The notes beneath the pieces were generated by a model, which saw only the letters and a list, made by a program, of their open reading frames with translations, had not been told where the DNA came from and did not search any database. Position numbers and translations under genes: made by a program. From Helicobacter cetorum (lineage in GTDB: Bacteria; Campylobacterota; Campylobacteria; Campylobacterales; DZAY01): a stretch of DNA of 55,852 nt. This document shows, piece after piece, positions 45,829 through 53,979 of this stretch (the stretch's first letter is position 1; every line of letters begins with the position of its first letter). The DNA is taken from assembly GCA_022729735.1 (NCBI GenBank), contig DZAY01000001.1, forward strand, positions 135,949 to 191,800. The letters are read 5' to 3'.

Positions 45829-45856
45829 TTGTTGGTTAATTTTTAATCAGCAACAA
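45829..45856. promoter_or_regulatory. Dyad between divergent nifA and ccoG promoters
   Basis: Imperfect palindrome with arms TTGTTGGTTAAT and ATCAGCAACAA around AT-rich DNA. It lies upstream of both -10 boxes, a suitable place for a regulator. Some resemblance to FNR/CRP-type sites (TTGAT-N4-ATCAA) is noted but is not a match. Confidence 0.4.
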
Positions 45857-45891
45857 TTTAAATTACAAAGATGTAAAAAATATAAAAACTA

Positions 45892-45920
45892 TTGATTTTT
45901 TTTTAAATAAGAAGTATAAT
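45892..45920 (+). promoter_or_regulatory. Probable sigma-70 promoter of ccoG
   Basis: TTGATT at 45892-45897 and TATAAT at 45915-45920, 17 bp apart, 76 bp before the ATG, which has a strong AAAGGAG site. Confidence 0.65.
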
Positions 45921-45996
45921 TTAATGTAAAGATAATAATTACTAATGTTTATAATAAATCGTAGTTATTATTAATATTAAACAGAAAGGAGTCATT

Positions 45997-47379
45997 ATGC
46001 TAAACAATCATTTAGCAAGTGGTGCTACTGCTACAGATTATCGAACAAAACGATATTTTGTATATATAGCTATTACTATTTTTGGGCTTGTTATGCCATT
46101 TGTTCAAATTGATGGAGCTCATTTTTTCCTTCTATCATTTGACAAAAAACAGTTACATCTACTTTTTACAGTATTTGATATGCAAGAGTTATATCTGATG
46201 CCATTTTTGCTGATTATGATGTTTGTTGGTATCTTTTTTATTACCACTTTGGGTGGTAGAGTTTGGTGTGGTTGGGGTTGTCCTCAAACTATATTTAGGG
46301 TGATTTATCGAGATTTAATTGAAACTAAGTTGCTAAAACTTAGAAAAACAATTGAAAATAAGCAGTTAGAACCAGATTACTCAAAACCTGAAAATAAAGT
46401 TAAAAAAATTATTGGTATAGTGGTTTGGATAGCTTTAGCACTATTAGCAAGTGCTAACTTTATGTGGTATTTTGTGCCACCTGAAGATTTTATAAACTAT
46501 ATTTTAGACCCAATGGAGCATAAAACACTTTATATATTTTGGGGTGTTATTGCTGGTTTTTTAATTTATGATGTTGTATCTATGAAAGAAAACTTCTGTT
46601 TTTATGTATGTCCTTATGTTAGAATTCAATCAGTTCTATATGATGATAATACAATTATGGCTGTTTATGATGAGAAAAGAGGTGGAGCAATCTACAATAA
46701 AGAGGGTGATAAAGTTGTAGAGAAAAAACCTGAAAATGGTGAATGTATTGGCTGTGATTTATGTGTTAGAGTATGTCCAACACATATTGATATTAGAAAA
46801 GGGTTGCAGTTAGAGTGTATTAACTGTTTGGAGTGTGTCGATGCTTGTGGAAAGATTATGGATAAATTCAAAAAACCATCATTAGTTCATTGGACATCTC
46901 CTGATGCAATAGAAAAAAATAGTCCTGTAAAATATTTAAGAGCTAAAACTGTAGCTTATTCAATAGTCTTAGGAATTGTATTTGTTGGACTACTGTTTAT
47001 GAGTACAAAAAAAGAGCATATGCTACTAAATATTAATAGAACAACAGAGTTATATAATATTAAAGATAATAGAGTAGTTGAAAATAACTATATTTTCTTA
47101 TTCCAAAATACAGATAGCAAAGACCATGAATACTATTTTGAAATTATTGGAAGAGATGATATAAAAATTAAGCGACCATCAAAACCATTCAAACTAAAAG
47201 CTGGTCAAAAAGAAAAAGTTATAGTAATACTAGAAACAGAAAAAGAGTTAGCAAGAGATGAGCGAAAAGATACTCCACTTGATATTCATATAAAAGCTTA
47301 TGCTTTAGATGAACCAGAGCGAATTGTGGTATTAAGAAATAGTGTATTTGTTTATCCACGAATTGATTTATTTAAATAG
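45997..47379 (+). CDS. ccoG: Cytochrome cbb3 oxidase accessory protein CcoG (FixG/RdxA)
   Basis: 460 residues. Several transmembrane helices, RVWCGWGCPQTIFR, two [4Fe-4S] motifs (CIGCDLCVRVCPTHID and CINCLECVDACGKIM) and a C-terminal periplasmic Ig-like domain. It reduces copper for assembly of the high-affinity terminal oxidase. The pairing with nifA fits low-oxygen life. Confidence 0.95.
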   Translation: MLNNHLASGATATDYRTKRYFVYIAITIFGLVMPFVQIDGAHFFLLSFDKKQLHLLFTVFDMQELYLMPFLLIMMFVGIFFITTLGGRVWCGWGCPQTIFRVIYRDLIETKLLKLRKTIENKQLEPDYSKPENKVKKIIGIVVWIALALLASANFMWYFVPPEDFINYILDPMEHKTLYIFWGVIAGFLIYDVVSMKENFCFYVCPYVRIQSVLYDDNTIMAVYDEKRGGAIYNKEGDKVVEKKPENGECIGCDLCVRVCPTHIDIRKGLQLECINCLECVDACGKIMDKFKKPSLVHWTSPDAIEKNSPVKYLRAKTVAYSIVLGIVFVGLLFMSTKKEHMLLNINRTTELYNIKDNRVVENNYIFLFQNTDSKDHEYYFEIIGRDDIKIKRPSKPFKLKAGQKEKVIVILETEKELARDERKDTPLDIHIKAYALDEPERIVVLRNSVFVYPRIDLFK

Positions 47380-47381
47380 CT

Positions 47382-47412
47382 AAAAAGGCACAACCAAAAG
47401 TTGTGCTTTTTT
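47382..47412 (+). terminator. Rho-independent terminator after ccoG
   Basis: Stem GCACAAC/GTTGTGC extended by A-U pairs, loop CAAAA, followed by TTTTTT. It starts 2 bp after the ccoG stop. Confidence 0.9.
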
Positions 47413-47439
47413 AGTTTGATAAAATAAAAGGTGAATAAA

Positions 47440-47754
47440 ATGTTAAACAAAGAAAATATTTTGACTTATCTAAAAGAGATAAAACCTTTATTGGAACAAG
47501 ATGGAATTGTATCTTTAGGACTTTTTGGTAGTTTTGCACAAAATGAAAATAATAAAAATAGTGATATTGATATATTAATTGAAACAAGTGATACATTTAT
47601 AAATAGATATAGAGGCTTTGAAGCATTTATAAAACTTGAAGAGTTGAGAGAAAATATATCAAAAAAATTTCATAAAAAAGTTGATATTTTTGATAAAAAT
47701 TCTCCAAATTCAAGAGTAAAAGATATTATTCTAAAAGAAGTAATTTATGCTTAA
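47440..47754 (+). CDS. mntA: MntA-like nucleotidyltransferase antitoxin, partner decayed
   Basis: 104 residues from ATG 47440 (AAAGG site upstream; GTG 47431 is an alternative). Motif GLFGSFAQNENNKNSDIDIL keeps the GSxA and DxD residues. It should AMPylate a HepT partner, but the hepT downstream is broken, so the antitoxin may now be redundant or serve another locus. Confidence 0.85.
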   Translation: MLNKENILTYLKEIKPLLEQDGIVSLGLFGSFAQNENNKNSDIDILIETSDTFINRYRGFEAFIKLEELRENISKKFHKKVDIFDKNSPNSRVKDIILKEVIYA

Positions 47755-48114
47755 GAACGATAAAGAGTTAGAAAGAATTAAAACTATTTTAGAAAAAATT
47801 GAAGCTATTGATGAGATATTAAAAATAAAAACATCTATTACAAAAGCATTATAAGACAAAATTTTGGCAAGAACTGCTATTTTAATGCACTTAACAGCTA
47901 TGGCTGAACAATTTGATAAATAAAAAAAAGCAAATTCAAAATTATTTTAAACTTTAATCAAAGTGATTTAAAAGTTGTTTATGCTATAAGAACTTTTATA
48001 GCCCATGATTATGATGGTGTTAATTTATTAATAATAGAGTTAATAATTAGAGAAAGATTACCTGAAATTGCAAAAATTATAAAAATAACAATAGAAAAAC
48101 ATGAAAATTTATAA
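47747..48114 (+). pseudogene. hepT: Decayed hepT (HEPN) toxin gene
   Basis: Overlaps the end of mntA by 8 bp. It begins MLKNDKELERIKTILEKIEA but meets an in-frame TAA after 35 codons, then more stops and at least one frameshift. The end of the family is still legible in another frame: VYAIRTFIAHDYDGVNLLII keeps the R-x4-H-x-Y motif. The protein cannot be made whole, so the toxin is dead. Confidence 0.85.
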
Positions 48115-48164
48115 TAATTTTGCTATTATATTAATAAGTAATTCAAATATATAAGGATTTTTCT

Positions 48165-48530
48165 ATGGATGAGTTTATCAAAAGTTTAGACATCAAAAAG
48201 ATTGCTGAATTTATGATTGATGGCGATACATTTATTGAATTATATAACAATAATGAAGCTATTTTGTTGGATATTAGATTTGATTTTGAACATGAAGTTT
48301 GGAATTTACCTTTTGCAAAAAATATTCCTCTCAATCTACTTAGTGAAAGATTAGATGAATTACCAAAAGATACTATTATTGTGTGTGGTTGTCCAGAAGC
48401 TTTTCGCTCAAACATAGCTTGTCAATATCTTTTATCAAAAGGTTATAATGCTAAAGTTTTGACAATTGGGCTATTAAAGCTTATGGATAGATTAAGAGGT
48501 GGTAAAGCAAAAGATATAAAAATAGTTTAA
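48165..48530 (+). CDS. Rhodanese-like domain protein
   Basis: 121 residues. LLDIRFDFEHEVWNLPFAKN and the active loop VCGCPEAFRSNIACQYL, with the catalytic Cys, are visible. It probably transfers sulfane sulfur in the cytosol. A helical N-terminal extension of about 30 residues is present. Lies 14 bp before an AhpD-like gene. Confidence 0.85.
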   Translation: MDEFIKSLDIKKIAEFMIDGDTFIELYNNNEAILLDIRFDFEHEVWNLPFAKNIPLNLLSERLDELPKDTIIVCGCPEAFRSNIACQYLLSKGYNAKVLTIGLLKLMDRLRGGKAKDIKIV

Positions 48531-48544
48531 TAAAGGATAAAAAT

Positions 48545-49075
48545 ATGGCACATATAAAATTACCGAACTTTGAAGAGATGACACCAGCAATTCAAGATAG
48601 TCTAAGACCAATTAAAGAACAATTTGGTGGTTTAGCTGAAATTTATAATCTATTAGCTTATAATGAAAGATTATATCTTGCTACAGATGGTATTATTCAA
48701 CGGTTTTTAGTTCCAGATACAGAACTATCAAGAGATACAAAAGAGATGATAGCTCTACTTATCTCAAATGAAAATGGGTGTAAAATGTGTGTAGATGCTC
48801 ATAAGGTGATTGCAAAAGTTTTAGGTTTTTCTGATGAAAGAATTGAGTCAATACTTAGTGGTGTTGATAATATTAATACAGATGAAAATATCAAAAAACT
48901 TTTAAAATTTTGTATAAAAGCATCAAAAAAAGATAATTACAAAATTCAAAAAGATGATTTTGATGAGTTGAAAAGTATTGGATTTACTGATTCTCAACTT
49001 GTAGAAGCTGTATCATTAGTTGCATATTTTAATTATGCAAATACACTTTCAAATGTGTTTGGACTTGGTAAATAA
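48545..49075 (+). CDS. AhpD/carboxymuconolactone decarboxylase-like protein
   Basis: 176 residues, all helical. The redox motif NENGCKMCVDAHKVIAK (CxxC followed by His) is that of AhpD-like disulfide peroxidase proteins. Likely role in oxidative stress. The context of rhodanese and a sulfur-type permease suggests a thiol or sulfur link, which is inference. Confidence 0.88.
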   Translation: MAHIKLPNFEEMTPAIQDSLRPIKEQFGGLAEIYNLLAYNERLYLATDGIIQRFLVPDTELSRDTKEMIALLISNENGCKMCVDAHKVIAKVLGFSDERIESILSGVDNINTDENIKKLLKFCIKASKKDNYKIQKDDFDELKSIGFTDSQLVEAVSLVAYFNYANTLSNVFGLGK

Positions 49076-49088
49076 CAGTTAATAAATA

Positions 49089-49835
49089 ATGTTTGGTTAT
49101 GAGTTATATTTTATATTAAGTATAGTTTTTTCTGCTATTTTTGCAATAGTTGGAGTAGGCTCTTCTTTAGCACTTATTCCACTATTTGTTTCAATGGGTA
49201 TTGATTTTGTTTGTGCAAAAGCTTTGGGTTTGTTTGCAAATGGAGTAAGCACTGCTTTTATATCTTATCAAAATATCAAAAACAATTTAGTTGATATTAA
49301 ATTTATAGCTCCTATATTTTTTATGACCACAATATCATCAAGTATTGGTGCATATTTTTCTAAATTTATAAACCAAAATTTATTAGAAACTATTTTTGGA
49401 TTTTTTATACTTTTTTCTATATATCTTATGTTTAGAAAAGAGGGTTCTATAAATATAGATAATAAAACTTATAATAAAACTTATTTGTATATTGTCTCTA
49501 TTTTTATAGCTCTTATTGCTGGTTCTCTTGGTGTTGGTGGAGGTGCAATATTTTTACCACTATTTATATATATTGGAATAAGTGTAAAAAAAAGTATAAA
49601 CATGGTGAGTTTTTTAATACCTTTTATTAGTTTAAGTGCATTTTTTACATATATAACTTATATTGAAATCGATTTAATAATACTTTTTCTTGTTGGATTT
49701 GGTGCATTAATTGGTGGATTTTTAGGAAATAAAATATCAAAAAGCATTAAAAATGAAAAATATCTTAAATATTTAATCTCAATTCTACTGATTATAATGG
49801 GAATTAAAATGCTATCTTCTATCATTAAATTATGA
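49089..49835 (+). CDS. TauE/SafE-family (TSUP) membrane permease
   Basis: 248 residues, about eight transmembrane helices. The two repeated glycine-rich motifs, GVGSSLALIPLFVSMGIDF and GSLGVGGGAIFLPLFIYIGI, are typical of sulfite/organosulfonate exporters. The stop overlaps the next start in ATGA. Confidence 0.9.
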   Translation: MFGYELYFILSIVFSAIFAIVGVGSSLALIPLFVSMGIDFVCAKALGLFANGVSTAFISYQNIKNNLVDIKFIAPIFFMTTISSSIGAYFSKFINQNLLETIFGFFILFSIYLMFRKEGSINIDNKTYNKTYLYIVSIFIALIAGSLGVGGGAIFLPLFIYIGISVKKSINMVSFLIPFISLSAFFTYITYIEIDLIILFLVGFGALIGGFLGNKISKSIKNEKYLKYLISILLIIMGIKMLSSIIKL

Positions 49836-51961
49836 AAATTTTAACAAATACACAAATTAAAGAGCATGAAAATATCATTATAAATGATAATTTACTTTTT
49901 GAAAAAAATATAATTCCACAAATGATTGTCAATAAAGATAGAGTAATTATTAAAGTAAATATGAATTTTTGCAAACTATTTGGATATGAAAAAGATGAGA
50001 TTTTGGGAAATCAAACTGTTGTTTTGACACCATCTCAAGAAAAATTTGAAGAGTATAGAAAATATTTTTTGAAAACAAAAGATGGAATTATTACAAAGCA
50101 AGAGTTAGAATATAAAAAAAAGAGTGGCGAAATTTTTTGGGTAAAGCTTGAAGGAAGTGTTATTAATGAAGATATTGAAAATGTTTTTGTGCTTTGGTCA
50201 TTTATTGATGTTACAAATGAAGTTAATTTAATAAAATTTCTCAAAATAGAAAAAGAAAGAGCTGAAAATGCTACAAAGGCAAAAAGTGAATTTTTAGCAA
50301 ATATGTCGCATGAAATTAGAACACCAATGAATGCAATAATTGGTATGACATATTTAGTAAAACAGACAGAGTTAAATCCAATTCAAAATAGTTATATAAA
50401 AAAAATAGAAAACTCTGCAAATGCCCTTTTATCAATTATTAATGATATTTTAGATTTTAGCAAAATTGAAGCTGGAAAATTGGAACTTGAAAATATTGAT
50501 TTTGATTTAAGAGTAGTAATAGAAGGTTTGAAAAGCATTATTGATGTAAAAACAAAAGAAAAATCATTAAAATTTGATGTAATTTATGCAGAAAATTTGA
50601 ATTTTTATCTTTTTGGTGACCCTTTGAGACTTGGACAAGTTTTGATTAATTTAGTAAGCAATGCAGTAAAATTTACAAATCGTGGAGGAGTTGAACTATA
50701 TATTTCAAAAATAGATAATAATAGAGTTAGATTTGAAGTAAAAGATAGTGGAATTGGAATTTCAAAAGAGCAGTTGGATAGACTTTTTCAATCATTTTCT
50801 CAAGCAGATAGTTCAACTACAAGAAAATATGGTGGCACTGGACTTGGACTTACAATATCCAAAAATATTATAGAAATGATGAATGGTAAAATTTGGGTTG
50901 AAAGTGAAATTGGAATTGGAAGTAATTTTATTTTTGAGATAGATTTAAAAGATGGAAAAATAGCAAAAATCAATGATGATATGAAAGCAAAAGATATTTT
51001 AATTTTAAAAAATAGTTTAAAAAACTTTTCTGGAAGTAATCTTTTATTAGTTGAAGATAATATTATAAATCAAGAAATAGTTTTGGGAATGTTGGAATTT
51101 GCAAAGCTAAATATTGATATTGCAAATAATGGTGTTGAAGCTATTGAAAAAGCAAAAAATGGAAATTATGAAATAATTTTAATGGATATTCAAATGCCTT
51201 ATATAGATGGTTATGAAGCCACGACAATAATTAGAAAAGATAATAAAACAGTGCCTATTGTTGCCTTAAGTGCTAATGCTATGAAAACTGATATTGAGAT
51301 GAGTGTAAAAGCTGGAATGAATGAACATTTAAATAAACCTATTGAACCTATAAAACTATTTTCAATTTTGCTTAAATATTTGACAAAAAAAACAGTTGAT
51401 AATTTTGAAATAGATTGTAAAAATATAGTTCAAGAGTTACCTAATTTTAAACATTTAGATATTACTAAAGTAATTCCTATATTTATTGAAAGCTTAGAAA
51501 CTTTTGAAAAAATATCAAACTCATTTTTAAAAAAATATAAAGATTTTTCAATAGAATTTGAAAGTTTTGAAAGAGATATGCACACTCTTAAAGGCATAAG
51601 TGCCACAATCGGTGCTTTTACTCTTAGCAACTTAGCTCAAGAGTTAGAAAAAAAATATGATAATGAACTTTTGATAAAATTAAAAAATGAGTTAAACTTT
51701 GTATGTAGTGAATTAGAAGAGTATTTTAATAAAAAAATTACAAAAAATAATATAAAAAAAGAGACAGTTATTATTGAAGAGATTAATAGTTTATTTAATC
51801 AGTTAAAAGATGCAATTTCAAGAAAACGACCAAAGTTATGTAATACAATATTGGAAAATTTAGAAAGAATAGAGCTTGACGAAATACAAAATAGTAAATT
51901 TTTAAAAATAAAAAAATTGGTTTCAAATTATGATTTTGATGAAGCAATAAAACTATTTTAA
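49832..51961 (+). CDS. Hybrid sensor histidine kinase (PAS-HisKA-HATPase-REC-Hpt)
   Basis: 709 residues, no membrane segment. PAS (about 25-130), HisKA with H160 in NMSHEIRTPMNAIIG, HATPase (LVNLVSNAVKFTN; GTGLGLTIS), receiver with Asp in IILMDIQMPYIDG, and Hpt with His in DMHTLKGISATIG. This is the full phosphorelay of the BarA/ArcB type; the final response regulator is not adjacent. It converges on, and overlaps by 4 bp, the radical SAM gene. Confidence 0.95.
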   Translation: MKILTNTQIKEHENIIINDNLLFEKNIIPQMIVNKDRVIIKVNMNFCKLFGYEKDEILGNQTVVLTPSQEKFEEYRKYFLKTKDGIITKQELEYKKKSGEIFWVKLEGSVINEDIENVFVLWSFIDVTNEVNLIKFLKIEKERAENATKAKSEFLANMSHEIRTPMNAIIGMTYLVKQTELNPIQNSYIKKIENSANALLSIINDILDFSKIEAGKLELENIDFDLRVVIEGLKSIIDVKTKEKSLKFDVIYAENLNFYLFGDPLRLGQVLINLVSNAVKFTNRGGVELYISKIDNNRVRFEVKDSGIGISKEQLDRLFQSFSQADSSTTRKYGGTGLGLTISKNIIEMMNGKIWVESEIGIGSNFIFEIDLKDGKIAKINDDMKAKDILILKNSLKNFSGSNLLLVEDNIINQEIVLGMLEFAKLNIDIANNGVEAIEKAKNGNYEIILMDIQMPYIDGYEATTIIRKDNKTVPIVALSANAMKTDIEMSVKAGMNEHLNKPIEPIKLFSILLKYLTKKTVDNFEIDCKNIVQELPNFKHLDITKVIPIFIESLETFEKISNSFLKKYKDFSIEFESFERDMHTLKGISATIGAFTLSNLAQELEKKYDNELLIKLKNELNFVCSELEEYFNKKITKNNIKKETVIIEEINSLFNQLKDAISRKRPKLCNTILENLERIELDEIQNSKFLKIKKLVSNYDFDEAIKLF

Positions 51962-52770
51962 TACCTACACTTTTTACAAAGCTCTTCATTTAAAATGTTT
52001 TTCATAAATCCATCTCGTATATTTTTTGCTCTTTGACTACTCAAAATAGTTTTTAAACTATTAGTTTTTAAATCACCTAAATTTATAACTCCATCTTTAT
52101 CAAGACAACATGGCACAACAGTTCCATTTGATAATATTCCAAAATGTGAAATAAGACCATAACATGTTCCACTATCTCTAATAAAATTATCATTTATATT
52201 TGGCCATTCAAAATAGTTATCATAATTAAATAATACCTTTTTAGCAACTCTTGTTTCTATTTCAACTCCAAAAAACTCTTTAGCTAAATTTAAAACAGCT
52301 CTATTATACTCCATTGCACTATTTTCTAAATCACCATTCCAAAGTCTAAGATTTATAAATCTTTCTCCATAGTTTAAAGAAAAATTACAAAATTCAAATA
52401 TATAAAATAGATACTCTTTTAAACTTATATTTAAGTTGTTTGCATTAAAACTATTGAGTGAAAAATTTATCTGTCTAATTGTAGGATGAGTTAATAATTT
52501 ATAATCAAACTTATATGTTCCAGCAGTTGTTATATTTACTTTTAAATTTGCTTTTTCACTAATATTTAAATAGTCACTTAAATTAGAAATTGCCAATGGG
52601 TCACCAACTATGTGATAACTAATTTGATTAGTAAAATTTTTTAATTCAAAATTTATTTTTTCAAATAGCTCCAAACTCATAATCTCATTTTTGCGATTTT
52701 TAGTAGGACAAAAAGAGCAGTTGAGATTACAAATATTACTAATCTCAACATAGACTTGTTTGAATTTCAA
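51958..52770 (-). CDS. Radical SAM/SPASM domain protein
   Basis: 270 residues. The radical SAM site CNLNCSFC (CxxxCxxC) is near the start. The C-terminal SPASM-like part has CYGLISHFGIL, VVPCCLDKDGVINLGD and CKKC for further Fe-S ligands. It is too short and lacks the GIRNG-type end for MoaA, although it follows moaC. Start is TTG 52770, directly after the moaC stop. Substrate unknown. Confidence 0.85.
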   Translation of the reverse strand: MKFKQVYVEISNICNLNCSFCPTKNRKNEIMSLELFEKINFELKNFTNQISYHIVGDPLAISNLSDYLNISEKANLKVNITTAGTYKFDYKLLTHPTIRQINFSLNSFNANNLNISLKEYLFYIFEFCNFSLNYGERFINLRLWNGDLENSAMEYNRAVLNLAKEFFGVEIETRVAKKVLFNYDNYFEWPNINDNFIRDSGTCYGLISHFGILSNGTVVPCCLDKDGVINLGDLKTNSLKTILSSQRAKNIRDGFMKNILNEELCKKCRY

Positions 52771-53244
52771 TTAAACTCTCTTGAAATCACCACTTTTTCC
52801 ACCACTTTTACTCTCTAATTTTATATCACTAATTACCATACTCTTATCAATCGCTTTTGCCATATCATAAATTGTCAAAAGTCCAATAGAAACACCAGTT
52901 AATGCTTCCATTTCAACTCCTGTTTTACCATTTAAACTAACTGTAACACTCAATTTAAATCCAAAAATATCTCTCAACTCCAAAATATCACAATTAATTG
53001 AGTTAAGTAGTAGAGGATGACACATAGGAATTAAATCTGATGTCTTTTTTGCCCCCATAATAGATGCAATTACAGCAGTTTGCAAAACTGGTCCTTTTTT
53101 GATTTCATTATTTATGATTGCCAAATATGCTTGTTCGCTCATAGTAATGACTCCACTTGCAACAGCTACTCTTAATGTATCATTTTTATTAGATACATCA
53201 ACCATTTTCGGTCTATTTTTTTCATCTAAATGTGTTAAATTCAA
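52771..53244 (-). CDS. moaC: Cyclic pyranopterin monophosphate synthase MoaC
   Basis: Second step of molybdopterin synthesis. [30 protein letters not shown] and [17 protein letters not shown] are family motifs. 157 residues. It starts at TTG 53244, overlapping the preceding stop (TTGA). Confidence 0.95.
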   Translation of the reverse strand: MNLTHLDEKNRPKMVDVSNKNDTLRVAVASGVITMSEQAYLAIINNEIKKGPVLQTAVIASIMGAKKTSDLIPMCHPLLLNSINCDILELRDIFGFKLSVTVSLNGKTGVEMEALTGVSIGLLTIYDMAKAIDKSMVISDIKLESKSGGKSGDFKRV

Positions 53245-53687
53245 CTTAATAACTCTTTTGCAATCTCATTTACTCTTTTTCCATCAGCCACACCTGCAAA
53301 CTCTTTTGTAGCAACTCCCATAACTTTTCCAATCTCTTTTATATTAGTTACTCCAAGAGTTTCAATTATTATTTTTAATTTTTCTCTAAGCTCTTCATCA
53401 CTCAACTGTTGTGGTAAATATGCTTTTAAAATATTTGCTTCATCTATCTCTTTTTGATATAAATCTTCTCTATTAGCACTTTTATATTGAATAGATGACT
53501 CTTCCCTTTGCTTAATCAACTTTTGAATAATTTTGATACATTCAGCATCACTCAAAACTTTTCGCTCATCAACTTCTATCTGCTTAAAAGCACTATTAAG
53601 CATTCTCAAAGTATCTCTTTTCAAATTATCACCAGATTTCATAGCCTCTTTAATATCATTTAATACTCTATCTTTTATCCCACTCAT
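53241..53687 (-). CDS. GatB/YqeY-domain protein
   Basis: 148 residues: [36 protein letters not shown] and the C-terminal [20 protein letters not shown] are typical. Related to the tRNA-binding tail of GatB; exact role unknown. A TATAAT on the - strand lies near 53719-53724. Confidence 0.93.
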   Translation of the reverse strand: MSGIKDRVLNDIKEAMKSGDNLKRDTLRMLNSAFKQIEVDERKVLSDAECIKIIQKLIKQREESSIQYKSANREDLYQKEIDEANILKAYLPQQLSDEELREKLKIIIETLGVTNIKEIGKVMGVATKEFAGVADGKRVNEIAKELLS

Positions 53688-53718
53688 AAAACCTCCTATT
53701 TGGAACTAAATTTGCTTG

Positions 53719-53724
53719 TATTAT
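53719..53724 (-). promoter_or_regulatory. Possible -10 box of the yqeY-moaC group
   Basis: GTTATAAT on the - strand about 30 bp before the yqeY start. No clear -35. Confidence 0.4.
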
Positions 53725-53901
53725 AACAAATTATAAATTAATGGATGGTGAAAAATGACAATGATATTTTTATAAAAAGTTGTTGGCTATTAATAAATAT
53801 TTACCTAAGTTTAATAATTGATTTATATGCTAAAATAGGAAAATGAGTATGAGTATTTAAGTTGATTAAATATTATTTTAAATGGTTTTACACCAACTAG
53901 C

Positions 53902-53979
53902 TACTTTTTTCAATAAAAAAGTTATCTTTAAAACTTTATATTAATTTATCTATTGTTAAGTTTTAATTATTTAACTTTT
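53902..53979. repeat. Dispersed imperfect repeat, copy B
   Basis: Counterpart of 36304-36382 (see copy A). Its right end covers the last codons and stop of the DUF262-HNH gene. The rest of 53688-53970 shows no gene. Confidence 0.6.

Noticed and set aside
45766-45996. Search for -24/-12 sigma-54 promoters around the nif cluster
   Set aside because: No GG-N10-GC pattern found; ordinary -10 boxes explain both genes.
51958-52770. Radical SAM gene as moaA because it follows moaC
   Set aside because: Too short, has SPASM-like Cys at the C-terminus and lacks the GG/GIRNG end of MoaA.
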